Source of the DNA: Novacetimonas maltaceti
GTDB lineage: Bacteria > Pseudomonadota > Alphaproteobacteria > Acetobacterales > Acetobacteraceae
Length of the DNA stretch: 38,237 bases
Direction of reading: 5' to 3'
Assembly (NCBI RefSeq): GCF_002906255.1
Contig: NZ_POTC01000029.1
Location: forward strand, 1-38,237
The position numbers were made by a program, and so were the translations under genes. The notes under the pieces were generated by a model. It was not told the DNA's origin. It was given only the letters and a program-made list of their open reading frames with translations, and did no database searches. The first letter of the stretch is position 1. Each line of letters begins with the position of its first letter. Shown piece after piece: positions 1-8,779 of this stretch.

Positions 1-66
1 GCCCACCCCAGCCCCGGATGGCCGCACCTGCCGTCCCTTCCCTGTCACGTTCATGGAAAACCGGCC

Positions 67-1926
67 TTGCCCGATCATTCTGCCTCCCGCTCACATCAGT
101 CCGACGCAATTCCGTCATGGCGCAGATGGCTTTCGCGACGGTTCGGGGTGTATGGTCATCTTCCGCGCATGTTCCGGCAGTTGTGGCAATGCAGCCCGGC
201 CCTGACGCTGGCCAGCCTGGCGCTGCGGCTGGTGCAGGCGATCCAGCCGCCGCTGGCACTTTATGTTGCAAAGCTGATTGTTGACGGGGTCATAAGCCTT
301 AGCGGACATGCGTCCCCCCCTGCCGGGTCCGGCTCCCTGCAGAAGTGGCTGGGGGTGGAATTCGGGCTGATCATCCTGTCGGACCTGACATCGCGCACAG
401 TGGCGCTTGTCGATGGGCTGCTGAACGAACGCTATATCAATGCCGTCAGCGTCGCGCTGATGGAACATGCGGCGACACTGGACCTTGCACAGTTTGAATC
501 CAGCGAACTGCAGGACCTGCTGGAACGCGCGCGCCGGCAGGCCTCGGGCCGCAACAACCTGCTGGTGCAACTGTTCAATATCGGCCAGACGGCCCTGACG
601 GCGGTTACACTGGTCATGGGCGTGATCGCCTTCGCCCCGTGGATGGTCCTGGTCCTGATTGTCGGCCTGCTGCCGGCCGCGGCGGGGGAAGCCCGTTTCA
701 ATGCCGAGGCCTATCGCCTGATGCGGGCGAAAACGGCGGAACGACGCGAAATGGAATATCTGCGCAGCATCGGGTCCAGCGCCGAGCATGCCAAGGAAAT
801 CAAGCTGTTCGGACTGGGCGGTTTCCTTGTCGGGCGGTTTCGCGCGGCGGCGGCCACCGTGCTTGAACAGAACCGCAGGCTTGCCCTGCGCCGTTTTGGC
901 TGGAGCAGCCTGTTCGCCGCCATCGGCTCACTGGCCTATTACGGTGTCTATGTCGTGATCGTGCATGATACGGTAAATGGGCAGTTCTCGGTCGGGGACC
1001 TTACGTTCCTGTCGGGTTCGTTCCTGCGGCTGCACGGCCTGCTGTCCAGCCTGCTGCTCGGCATCACGCAGACGGCGGGACAGGTGCAGTATCTTGATGA
1101 TTTCTTTGCCTTCCTTGACCTTCGCCCGGTCATCACCTCTGCGGTCGTGACCCGTCCCTTCCCCTCGCCGATCCGCCATGCCATCCGCTTTCGCGATGTC
1201 GGGTTCCGGTATCCGGGCACGAACCGCTGGGCGCTGCGCCATCTGGACCTGAGCATCGCGGCAGGGGAAACCGTGGCGCTGGTGGGGGAAAATGGCGCGG
1301 GCAAGACGACGATCGTCAAGCTGCTGACGCGCCTGTACGAACCCGATGAAGGAGAGATCACGGTCGATGGCGTCTCATTGCGCGACATGGACCTTGATGA
1401 CGTGCGCGCCCATATCGGGGTCATTTTCCAGGATTTCGTCCGCTACAGCCTGACGGCGGGCGAAAACATCGCCGTCGGGCGCATCGGGGCGCTGGCGGAT
1501 TCCGCACGGATCGTGGCTGCCGCGCGCGAAGGCTTGGCCGACGGGGTGGTGGGAAAACTGCCGCTTGGATACGACCAGCCCCTTGGCAAACGGGTGGCGA
1601 AAGGACGTGACCTGTCCGGTGGTGAATGGCAGAAGATCGCCATTTCACGCGCCTATATGCGCGATGCCGACCTGCTGATCCTTGATGAGCCGACCTCCGC
1701 ACTTGATGCGCGGGCGGAGGCCGATGTCTTCGAACGCATGCGCGCCCTGCGCCATGGCAAGGCGGCGCTGGTGATTTCCCACCGCTTTTCCACCGTGCGG
1801 ACCGCGGACCGCATCGTGGTGCTGGAACATGGGCAGGTGCTGGAATCCGGCACGCATGACCAGCTTCTGGCCCATGGCGGGCGCTATGCCGAACTGTTCG
1901 CGCTCCAGGCGGCGGGATACCAGTAG
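67..1926 (+). CDS. ABC transporter, fused permease and ATP-binding protein
   Basis: Half transporter of the exporter type: an N-terminal membrane region with several hydrophobic helices (about residues 35-340) followed by a nucleotide-binding domain. Visible motifs are Walker A GENGAGKTT (about residue 406), signature LSGGEWQ (about 516), Walker B LLILDEPTSALD (about 536) and the H-loop SHRFSTV (about 570). It would work as a dimer in the inner membrane and use ATP to move an unknown substrate, probably outward. The length (619 aa) is normal for the family. The start is uncertain: position 67 is a TTG, and the frame is open back to base 1, so the true start may lie outside the window; GTG 148 and ATG 169 are internal alternatives. 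The next gene is convergent and gives no hint of substrate. Confidence 0.88.
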   Translation: MPDHSASRSHQSDAIPSWRRWLSRRFGVYGHLPRMFRQLWQCSPALTLASLALRLVQAIQPPLALYVAKLIVDGVISLSGHASPPAGSGSLQKWLGVEFGLIILSDLTSRTVALVDGLLNERYINAVSVALMEHAATLDLAQFESSELQDLLERARRQASGRNNLLVQLFNIGQTALTAVTLVMGVIAFAPWMVLVLIVGLLPAAAGEARFNAEAYRLMRAKTAERREMEYLRSIGSSAEHAKEIKLFGLGGFLVGRFRAAAATVLEQNRRLALRRFGWSSLFAAIGSLAYYGVYVVIVHDTVNGQFSVGDLTFLSGSFLRLHGLLSSLLLGITQTAGQVQYLDDFFAFLDLRPVITSAVVTRPFPSPIRHAIRFRDVGFRYPGTNRWALRHLDLSIAAGETVALVGENGAGKTTIVKLLTRLYEPDEGEITVDGVSLRDMDLDDVRAHIGVIFQDFVRYSLTAGENIAVGRIGALADSARIVAAAREGLADGVVGKLPLGYDQPLGKRVAKGRDLSGGEWQKIAISRAYMRDADLLILDEPTSALDARAEADVFERMRALRHGKAALVISHRFSTVRTADRIVVLEHGQVLESGTHDQLLAHGGRYAELFALQAAGYQ

Positions 1927-1956
1927 GGGACGATTGATCTGCCTGCCGTGCGGGCC

Positions 1957-2892
1957 TTATTGCGTGCAGGCGATGAAGAACGTCATCGTCAGGACCGACA
2001 GGACCGCGCTGAGGAACAGGGTGGAGGCGGCTTCGCGCTCATCCACCCTGAAGCGGACGGCCAGGATGACCATCACGGTGCCAACCGGGATGGACAGGGC
2101 AAGGACAGCCGCGCTGATCGTATCGTGTGACATGCCAAGCAGCGTCAGCAGCCCCCACGAGACCGCAGGCACGACAATATTGCGCGCAGCCACGGTCATG
2201 AGAACCGGCAACGTGATGGACACGCGTTGTGCAAACAGCACGATCCCCGATGCAAACAGCGCCACACCCGTGGCCGCATTGCCAAAAAGGCCAAGCGAGT
2301 CCAGCAGCGTTTCGGGAAGATGCAGGTCCATCACCACAAGTACCGTCGCGAGGATCGGCGCCCAGACGATCGGCTCCTCCAGCGAGGAAATGATCTGCCT
2401 GCGGATCCCCGGCGGGGCTGCGATCCCCGCACTCGCATTTTTTGCAAGCAGCATGAAGCACAGCGGTGTCTGCACCAGTACCATGGCGAATACAGCGGCG
2501 GAAATGGCGACGGTGGCGCTGCTGTGCCCGATCAGTGGCGGCAGCATGGCCGAACCGATGAAGGGGACGGACGGCGCGCCGATCGCAAGCCCCTGCAGCG
2601 TCGCACTCGACGCGTCACGCCTGAATACATGGCGCGACATGAAATAGGCCACGATGAAACTGCCGCACATCAGCACGAAGACACAGGCCGCAAGGGGCAC
2701 CTGCTGTGCCAGGATCGCGCGTGGCGTCCGGGTGATCCCGACAAACAGGTTCAGCGGAAAGGCATACAGCATGACCATGCGGTTGAGGGTGGAAACCTGC
2801 TCCCCATCGAAATCCTTGTGCCAGCCCGCGCGGTAACCAAGGGAAAACACCACGACAAGCGGCAGCATCGCGGCCAGTATGTTTGAAAGCAT
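1957..2892 (-). CDS. AEC family transporter (auxin efflux carrier/malonate transporter type)
   Basis: A 311-aa very hydrophobic protein with about ten predicted membrane helices, opening MLSNILAAMLPLVVVFSLGY and ending in another hydrophobic helix. The two-halves layout and composition fit the auxin efflux carrier (AEC/Mem_trans) family, whose bacterial members include malonate and other organic-acid carriers. The substrate cannot be told from sequence. It converges on the ABC transporter with a 30-bp gap. A GGGAA sequence about nine bases upstream of the ATG can serve as ribosome binding site. In an acetic acid bacterium an organic-acid permease is plausible, but that is inference only. Confidence 0.83.
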   Translation of the reverse strand: MLSNILAAMLPLVVVFSLGYRAGWHKDFDGEQVSTLNRMVMLYAFPLNLFVGITRTPRAILAQQVPLAACVFVLMCGSFIVAYFMSRHVFRRDASSATLQGLAIGAPSVPFIGSAMLPPLIGHSSATVAISAAVFAMVLVQTPLCFMLLAKNASAGIAAPPGIRRQIISSLEEPIVWAPILATVLVVMDLHLPETLLDSLGLFGNAATGVALFASGIVLFAQRVSITLPVLMTVAARNIVVPAVSWGLLTLLGMSHDTISAAVLALSIPVGTVMVILAVRFRVDEREAASTLFLSAVLSVLTMTFFIACTQ

Positions 2893-2930
2893 GCAGTCGT
2901 GATTCCCTTGGTGAACAAGAACGGGGCTGC

Positions 2931-2948
2931 CGGGGCCCGATGCCCCCG
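2931..2948 (-). terminator. Short GC hairpin after the aldo/keto reductase
   Basis: GGGGC (2932-2936) pairs with GCCCC (2942-2946) around a 5-nt loop, about 65 bases past the stop of the reductase gene on the minus strand. A weak TTCTTGTTC stretch follows further on. It may end the reductase transcript before the AEC gene, but the stem is short. Confidence 0.3.
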
Positions 2949-3010
2949 AAGCGTTTTACAGCGCTGGCGTGATTATGGAACAGGGGCGAAGGCCGCCGGC
3001 CGGCCGCAGG

Positions 3011-4036
3011 TCAGAGGGTACTGACACTGCGCCACAGGTCGATCTTCCCGTCGCGTGCATACTGGTCGATCCGTTTGAGTTCGTCCGCGCTGAAATGCAG
3101 GTTCTCCAGCGCATCAAGCGAATTGTCCAGTTGCGCCACATTGCGCGCGCCAATCAGTGCGGACGTCACCCGCGGGTCACGCAGGACCCACGCGATGGCC
3201 ATCTGCGCAAGGCTCTGCCCGCGTTGCGCCGCCAGTTCATTGAGCGCCCGCACATGGGCAAGGTTTTCCTCCCCCAGCATTTCGGGACTGAAGGAGGTTC
3301 CTTTCGTCGCGCGGGACTGCTCGGGGACGCCATGGAGATATTTGTCCGTCAGCAGGCCCTGCGCCAGCGGGGAAAAGGCGATGCACCCCACGCCAAGTTC
3401 CGCCAGCGTATCGAGCAGCGAAACCTCCACCCAGCGGTTCAGCAGGGAATAGGAGGGCTGGTGGATCAGCAGCGGCACCCCTTCCGCCTTCAGGATTTCC
3501 GCCGCCTGCCGCGTGCGTTCCGGGCCATAGGAGGAAATGCCGACATACAGCGCCTTGCCCTGCCGCACCATCTGCACCAGCGCGCCCATCGTCTCCTCCA
3601 GCGGGGTGTCGGGCGACGGGCGGTGGGAATAGAAGATGTCCACGTAATCAAGGCCCATGCGGCGCAGGCTCTGATCCAGAGAGGCCAGAAGGTATTTGCG
3701 CGATCCCCCCGCCCCGTACGGGCCGGGCCACATGTCCCATCCTGCCTTGGAAGAGATGACCATCTCGTCACGGTGGGCGGAGAAATCCTTTTTCAGGATC
3801 TTGCCGAAATTCTCCTCGGCGGAGCCATAGGGTGGCCCGTAATTGTTCGCCAGGTCGAAATGCGTGACGCCACGGTCAAACGCGCGGCGGATGACCGCAC
3901 GCCCCGTTTCGAACACATCGACGCCCCCGAAATTCTGCCACAGCCCAAGGGAGATGGGCGGAAGGTCCAGCCCTGAACGGCCACAACGCCGGAACCCGGC
4001 GTGGTCATAACGGTGTGCGTCAGGAACCCATGTCAT
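3011..4036 (-). CDS. yghZ: Aldo/keto reductase, YghZ (L-glyceraldehyde 3-phosphate reductase) type
   Basis: A 341-aa TIM-barrel NADPH-dependent reductase that reads closely like E. coli YghZ/Gpr from end to end. Shared stretches include HFDLANNYGPP (catalytic Asp and Tyr), ISSKAGWDMWPGPYG (catalytic Lys), DIFYSHRPSPDTP (catalytic His), LIHQPSYSLLNRW and CIAFSPLAQGLLTDKYL. Family members reduce L-glyceraldehyde 3-phosphate and other aldehydes such as methylglyoxal. I chose the ATG at 4036 (MTWVPDAHRYDHAG) because it matches the YghZ N-terminus; an in-frame ATG at 4051 is possible. It lies 83 bp downstream of, and on the same strand as, a GAF-Fis regulator gene, which may control it or be co-transcribed with it. 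Confidence 0.9.
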   Translation of the reverse strand: MTWVPDAHRYDHAGFRRCGRSGLDLPPISLGLWQNFGGVDVFETGRAVIRRAFDRGVTHFDLANNYGPPYGSAEENFGKILKKDFSAHRDEMVISSKAGWDMWPGPYGAGGSRKYLLASLDQSLRRMGLDYVDIFYSHRPSPDTPLEETMGALVQMVRQGKALYVGISSYGPERTRQAAEILKAEGVPLLIHQPSYSLLNRWVEVSLLDTLAELGVGCIAFSPLAQGLLTDKYLHGVPEQSRATKGTSFSPEMLGEENLAHVRALNELAAQRGQSLAQMAIAWVLRDPRVTSALIGARNVAQLDNSLDALENLHFSADELKRIDQYARDGKIDLWRSVSTL

Positions 4037-4119
4037 TTTTCTACCCATCATGGTCGATTACCGAACGGTCCACGATATACGCCAATGACGGGAACGGCAA
4101 AGGGGGAAGCACGCGGGCG

Positions 4120-5070
4120 TTACCGGACCCCCAGCGCTTTCATCTTGCGATAGAGCGTGGCGCGGCTGATGCCGAGGCTGCGGGCCGTCGCGCTGGCATT
4201 CCCGTGGGACAGCGCCAGTGCGGAGCGGATGACATTTTCCTCCGCCTTCTGGAAACTGAGTTCCTCCCCCGCGCCCAGCCTGGTCAGCAGGTTGGGATGT
4301 GTGCTGATCGTATCGTCGGTCCATCCCGTCAGGGAACGCGCGGCATGGGTCGCGCCCATGATCTCCCCGTCGTCATTGATGCAGACAAGTGGCGCGGAGC
4401 ATCCTTGCGCAGCACCCAGTGTCAGGATCCTTTGCCCCGGATGGCGGTCCCTGAACAACTGCTCCTCGATCCGGCGGCCGGACTGCTGCAGGGCATCAAG
4501 GACCAGCGGGGCGACTGGGCGTGTCGTATTCCCGTTGAAAGCCGCAAGGTTGATCACACCCGCCACCTGTCCCTGCGCATCGAAAACCGGAACGGCATAG
4601 CTGGCCAACCGGGAAAAACAGAACCGCCAGTGCTCCCCTTCCCCCAGGAAGATGGGCGTGCAGTCCTGCGCGACGGTGCCGATCCCGTTGGTCCCGGCGG
4701 CGCTTTCGTTCCAGATCGCGCCTTCACGCAGTTCCAGCCTGCGGCAGACCGGCAGGTGCGCGTCATCAATGTTCCGGGCCAGTATGATGGCATCCCGGTC
4801 CGCCAGCAGGACCATCAGGCCCAGCCCCTGCATCAGGCCGAACAGGCGGCGCATTTCAGGTATGGCGGTTTTCAGGAGGTTGGTGGAACAGCCCGTGACA
4901 TGGCGGAATTCCGCCCCTGACAGGACATCGGCCTTCCAGCCCTGCGATGGGTCCAGATTGTAGGACGCGACGCAGCGCTGCCAGGATTTGGCGACCTCGG
5001 TCGTGCTCGACATCCGCTGCGGCTGCCTTGGGAAGACAGGGGGTGCGCGCCTTTCACCGGCCATGCTCAT
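4120..5070 (-). CDS. GAF-Fis transcriptional regulator (AcoR-like, no AAA+ domain)
   Basis: 316-aa regulator. The N-terminal two thirds look like the sensor part of acetoin-type activators (AcoR/DhaR): an opening SWQRC motif, then a GAF domain with EGAIWNESAAGTNGIGT (about residues 118-134). The C-terminus is a Fis-type helix-turn-helix, ENVIRSALALSHGNASATA followed by LGISRATLYRKMKALG. The central AAA+ sigma-54 activation domain of full AcoR proteins (about 600-650 aa) is absent: there is no Walker A or GAFTGA motif. It therefore cannot work as a standard sigma-54 activator and probably binds DNA as a simple ligand-responsive regulator. ATG 5070 or ATG 5064 could start it; neither has a strong ribosome binding site. 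Three CGTACG boxes lie just upstream. The YghZ-like reductase follows on the same strand. Confidence 0.85.
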   Translation of the reverse strand: MSMAGERRAPPVFPRQPQRMSSTTEVAKSWQRCVASYNLDPSQGWKADVLSGAEFRHVTGCSTNLLKTAIPEMRRLFGLMQGLGLMVLLADRDAIILARNIDDAHLPVCRRLELREGAIWNESAAGTNGIGTVAQDCTPIFLGEGEHWRFCFSRLASYAVPVFDAQGQVAGVINLAAFNGNTTRPVAPLVLDALQQSGRRIEEQLFRDRHPGQRILTLGAAQGCSAPLVCINDDGEIMGATHAARSLTGWTDDTISTHPNLLTRLGAGEELSFQKAEENVIRSALALSHGNASATARSLGISRATLYRKMKALGVR

Positions 5071-5096
5071 CGTCGTCCACTGCCTGTGCGTCAGGG

Positions 5097-5138
5097 CGTA
5101 CGCTGCGTACGGGCATAACCGCGCGCTTTTCCCGTACG
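5097..5138. promoter_or_regulatory. Three CGTACG boxes with an inverted repeat upstream of the GAF-Fis regulator
   Basis: CGTACG occurs at 5097-5102, 5106-5111 and 5133-5138. The last two form a perfect 8-bp inverted repeat, CGTACGGG (5106-5113) and CCCGTACG (5131-5138), with a 17-nt spacer. They lie 27-68 bp upstream of the regulator's start codon, so they are a candidate operator for self-control. The rest of the 297-bp gap (5071-5367) shows no gene. Confidence 0.4.
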
Positions 5139-5367
5139 GCCTCTCCCGCCCATGTAATGTCGTGCCCTTTTCATACGCATGATGGCATCTGTCTCATATT
5201 TTCCATCGACCCTGTATCAACTTGCCGGGATATGACTGTCATTCCATGCTGGCGATACGTCATCGCACCTGCCGGGTTTACCACGCATGAAATGCCACAG
5301 GATATGGAAAAGACGAACCACGTTCACGCCATGATGGGAATGGCGGATGGCCACGCATGGCCCTCAT

Positions 5368-6222
5368 TTACCAGAGATAGACGAATTTCACGTAATAGGC
5401 GTTGCTTTCGGGAACATTGCGCCCGTCCACGGAATGGGAATAACGGGTGGTAAAGGACAGGTGCTGCGAGATGTTGAACATCGCCCCGGCGCCAAGGGTG
5501 ATTTCACGGCTGTTTGAATCATCCAGATACTGCCGGGCGGTATTGTCATACGTGCCCTTGACGTTCTGCCAGTCAAGGGCAAGGAACGGTTCGAACAGGC
5601 GTGTTGCTTTCCAGCTGAAACGCAGGTTGGTGTAGAACACGACACCGGGATTGTAGCTGTGCTGCCCCTTCTCGTGTTTCGCGGCCCCGGCGACGGTTCC
5701 GGCATCCCCGTCAAAGCTGAAATGTTTCCATTCATAGTCAAAGATGAAACTGGAAATGTTCGACCAGTAATTGGGCGATGTCGCATCGCGCGTGCCCACT
5801 GCGGTCTGCATGAAGGTCTGGATGCCAAATGTGCTGTGCCTGTTGGGCTTGAACCAGGCGGCGGGTCCGACGATGGTGGGGCCAAGGCCGCCGTAACTGG
5901 TGCCATTCGCGAGGCTGTAGCTTTCCGTCTGGATGAGTTCGAATGCGAAGCCTACATGCGGGATGGCGGCGAAACTGCGGAAATGCACATATTTCGTCAT
6001 GCCTGCCCATGTATGGCTGCCGCCATTGGCGTGCCGCTGCCCGTCACTGTTATAGGAGCTGCCGGCCGCATTGCCGTCACCGTACTGCACAAGCACGTTG
6101 AATGGCTTGAAATCAACCGGCAGGTCATATTCATGCGGGCCGATGATCCCAAGGGTGACATCGGCGGCCTGTGCGGACCGTGCGGCGAAGATGACAGCGG
6201 ACATGAGGGCGTAACGGAGCAT
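5368..6222 (-). CDS. Outer-membrane channel-like protein (phenol-degradation MetA/SphA type)
   Basis: A 284-aa predicted outer-membrane beta-barrel. From the ATG at 6222 it starts with a signal peptide ending in an AxA-like site (MLRYALMSAVIFAARSAQA, then ADVT). The mature part is rich in aromatic residues in alternating strands and ends VKFVYLW, with a terminal aromatic as expected for barrel insertion. The composition and phrases such as GLGPTIVGPAAWFKPNRH and LGAGAMFNISQHLSFTTRYS resemble the MetA-pathway of phenol degradation / SphA-like transporter family, thought to pass hydrophobic or aromatic molecules. An in-frame ATG at 6306 would add a non-signal leader. It lies directly downstream of the PQQ dehydrogenase on the same strand, separated by a strong hairpin. 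Confidence 0.68.
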   Translation of the reverse strand: MLRYALMSAVIFAARSAQAADVTLGIIGPHEYDLPVDFKPFNVLVQYGDGNAAGSSYNSDGQRHANGGSHTWAGMTKYVHFRSFAAIPHVGFAFELIQTESYSLANGTSYGGLGPTIVGPAAWFKPNRHSTFGIQTFMQTAVGTRDATSPNYWSNISSFIFDYEWKHFSFDGDAGTVAGAAKHEKGQHSYNPGVVFYTNLRFSWKATRLFEPFLALDWQNVKGTYDNTARQYLDDSNSREITLGAGAMFNISQHLSFTTRYSHSVDGRNVPESNAYYVKFVYLW

Positions 6223-6281
6223 GGCGCGGGGCCATGCCGACCTTTCTGTATGATACACGGGGACGTTTCCATGATGCAACA

Positions 6282-6309
6282 CGGGTGCCGGGATCATGCC
6301 CGGCACCCG
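6282..6309 (-). terminator. Strong hairpin after the PQQ dehydrogenase
   Basis: CGGGTGCCGGG (6282-6292) and CCCGGCACCCG (6299-6309) form a perfect 11-bp stem with a 6-nt loop, 17 bases beyond the dehydrogenase stop on the minus strand. There is no good U-tract, so it may act as a strong RNA-end or attenuator hairpin. Read-through into the channel gene remains possible. Confidence 0.6.
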
Positions 6310-6325
6310 CGCAGGTTATTGTTAT

Positions 6326-8779
6326 TTATTTATTGTTATCCTGCGCACCGTCGAGTGTATAGGCGATGATGTAATCACCACTTCGCGTGCCCAGGCCGCC
6401 ATGACCGCCTGCGGCGATCACGACATACTGCTTTCCATTGACATCATACGACATCGGCGTCGCCTGCCCGCCTGCCGGCAGGCGGTCGCTCCACAGGACC
6501 CTGCCCGTCGCAAGGTCGAAGGCACGCAGGTAGTCATCCGCCGTGGCGCCCATGAACACCACACCGCCCCTGGTCACGATATTGCCACCGATATTATACA
6601 TGCCGGTGGGCAGCGGCAGGTTGTTGTGCGTGCGGAACGGCCCCGTATCACGCGTGGTGCCGACAGGGTGCTGCCAGACGATCTTCCTGGTCACAAGGTC
6701 AATCGCGCTCAGCGTGCCCCAGATCGGTCCCTTGCACGGGATCTGCAGCGGGTTCAGCCACGGGGAAGTAAAGGCGACATATGGCGTGCCATAGTCGGGC
6801 GAAACCGAAAGCGCGTCTCCCTTGGCGGCGGGCTCCTCCCCTTCTCCATTCCATTTCGGCAGGATGCCGGGACCTTCGAGCTTCTGGCGCCTGTCCAGAC
6901 GGATCCGGAACGGCAGGTAACTGGCATTGGCCAGCATGATCTTGCGCTGCGGGTCGATCGTGATGCCATGCCAGTCCACGACACCATAGAAGGCGGGATA
7001 GACAATGGTCGTCCTGCCCACATGCGGCGGCGTGAACTGCCCTTCATAGGCCGACTGGCGATACTGGATGCGGCAGATCATCTGGTCCAGCAGCGTCGCC
7101 CCCCACATGTCGCTTTCCTTCAGGTCAGGCGGCGTCAGCGTGGGCATCGCGGCCGGGAAGGGCTGCGTGGGCGATACGCGATCATCCGGCGCGGCGCCCG
7201 CCGTCGGCACGCGACGTTCGACCACAGGGTAGCCGGGCACGGTCTCGCCCGTGCGGCGGTCAAGGACAAAGAACTCGCCACGCTTCGTGCTCTGCACCAG
7301 GGCGGGGATCGTCTCCCCGTTCGGGCCGGGCAGGTCAACCATGGACGGGCCGGACGGGATGTCCATGTCCCACAGGTCATGATGCACGGTCTGGTAGGTC
7401 CAGCGACGTTCGCCCGTCACGATATCCAGCGCGATTGTCGAAGACGATGTCGCGTCATCGAACGGACGGCGCGTGCCACCCCAGTTGTCCGGCGGTGCAT
7501 TGCCGGTGGGGATATAGACCAGCCCGAGGTTCGTATCCGCCGTATAGACGCCCCACGCGTTGGGGGTGTCAGGCGTCAGCACGTCGTTGGGGCCGGGCTT
7601 CCACGTTTCGGGCTGATGGCCCGCATCCCACGCCCATGCCAGTTCGCCCGTCGTGGCGTCAAAGCCGCGGATCGCGCCGGAAGGCTCGAAATTGGCCTGG
7701 TTGTCGAAAATCCAGCCGCCGGTGATCAGGCGGTTTTTCGCCACCAACGGGGGTGACGTGATGAAGTGGAACCCATGGGGCACGTGGCCAAGATATTCGC
7801 GCATGGAAATGAAGCCATGATCGCCGAAATCCTCGCACGGCTTGCCGGTCTGTGCATCCAGCGCCACCATCCGCACGTCCGCCACCGGGGAGTAGATGCG
7901 CGTGCGGCAGCTTGTCTGGATTTCATCGGGAATGCGGTAATAGGACACGCCACGGCATGCAAGATAGACATTCTTCGCCAGGTCGGCTGCTGCCGGATGG
8001 GGATCGAATTTCCACTTGACCTTGCCCGTCGCGGCATCCAGCGCCACGACCCAGCTGTGGGGCGTGCACATGTAAAGCGTGTTGTCGACCTTGATCGGCG
8101 TGACCTCAAGGTTGAATTCATGCCCCTGGTCGGGGCCGGCCACCGTGCCTTCGCCTTCCTGCTCCACATCGCCGGTGCGTGTCGACCAGGCACGCTTGAG
8201 CCTGCTGATGTTGGCAGGCGTGATCTGCGCCAGTGGGGAATAACGGTCACCGCCAACAGTACGGCCATAGGCCGACCAGTCGCCATCGGGCACACCGTCG
8301 GCCGCCGGGTCGGGCTGTCCCTGCGCCATCATGCGATCCGCCGGCACGATGCCATTGATGGAATGGGACATGAAGCAGCTGATGAGCAGCACGAGCGAGG
8401 AGACCGCCACGCCGCCCAGTACCTCGCGCTTGTCCGCAAGCCAGCTGTCGCTGCTGCGCCAGACCTGCGGCAGCATCAGCCACACGCCGATGCCAACCAG
8501 TGTCAGCAGCCGGACCTCAAGGCCCCAGATGTCAAACCCGACCTCGATCAGCGACCACAGCGTCGCCGCCACCAGCAGGGCGGCATAAAGGGCGATGGCC
8601 AGCCTGGGTCGCCACAGGCCGCCAAGCGCGGCCGCCAGCATGACGCCCCCTGCCGCGACATAAAACCATGAACCGCCCAGGAAGAGCAGTTGCGCCCCCC
8701 CGAAGAACAGGAACAGTCCGACCAAAGCCAGCAAGATTGAGGTTATGATTGACAATAACCTCCCGTTCGTTTCTCGCAT
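6326..8779 (-). CDS. Membrane-bound PQQ-dependent dehydrogenase, glucose/quinate/shikimate family
   Basis: An 817-aa quinoprotein. The N-terminus (about residues 5-145) has about five membrane helices, as in E. coli glucose dehydrogenase (Gcd). The rest is a periplasmic eight-bladed PQQ propeller. Clear family motifs are WSAYGRTVGGDRYSPL, NLEVTPIKVDNTLYMCTPHS, HHDLWDMDIPSGPS with the catalytic Asp (about residue 472), FVLDRRTGETVPGYP, DMWGATLLDQMICRI and AGGQATPMSYDVNGKQYVV followed by AAGGHGGLGT. The enzyme oxidises a sugar or polyol at the periplasmic face and passes electrons to ubiquinone. The substrate is open: glucose, quinate, shikimate and myo-inositol enzymes share this layout. The ATG at 8779 has an AGAGAG ribosome binding site and removes a 36-residue leader. 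The channel-like gene lies downstream. Confidence 0.92.
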   Translation of the reverse strand: MRETNGRLLSIITSILLALVGLFLFFGGAQLLFLGGSWFYVAAGGVMLAAALGGLWRPRLAIALYAALLVAATLWSLIEVGFDIWGLEVRLLTLVGIGVWLMLPQVWRSSDSWLADKREVLGGVAVSSLVLLISCFMSHSINGIVPADRMMAQGQPDPAADGVPDGDWSAYGRTVGGDRYSPLAQITPANISRLKRAWSTRTGDVEQEGEGTVAGPDQGHEFNLEVTPIKVDNTLYMCTPHSWVVALDAATGKVKWKFDPHPAAADLAKNVYLACRGVSYYRIPDEIQTSCRTRIYSPVADVRMVALDAQTGKPCEDFGDHGFISMREYLGHVPHGFHFITSPPLVAKNRLITGGWIFDNQANFEPSGAIRGFDATTGELAWAWDAGHQPETWKPGPNDVLTPDTPNAWGVYTADTNLGLVYIPTGNAPPDNWGGTRRPFDDATSSSTIALDIVTGERRWTYQTVHHDLWDMDIPSGPSMVDLPGPNGETIPALVQSTKRGEFFVLDRRTGETVPGYPVVERRVPTAGAAPDDRVSPTQPFPAAMPTLTPPDLKESDMWGATLLDQMICRIQYRQSAYEGQFTPPHVGRTTIVYPAFYGVVDWHGITIDPQRKIMLANASYLPFRIRLDRRQKLEGPGILPKWNGEGEEPAAKGDALSVSPDYGTPYVAFTSPWLNPLQIPCKGPIWGTLSAIDLVTRKIVWQHPVGTTRDTGPFRTHNNLPLPTGMYNIGGNIVTRGGVVFMGATADDYLRAFDLATGRVLWSDRLPAGGQATPMSYDVNGKQYVVIAAGGHGGLGTRSGDYIIAYTLDGAQDNNK

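Noticed and set aside
6296-7756. 486-codon plus-strand frame opposite the PQQ dehydrogenase
   Set aside because: It lies fully antisense to a gene with strong family motifs. Its composition (Arg, His, Gly, Asp rich) is typical of shadow frames in GC-rich DNA, with no recognisable domain.
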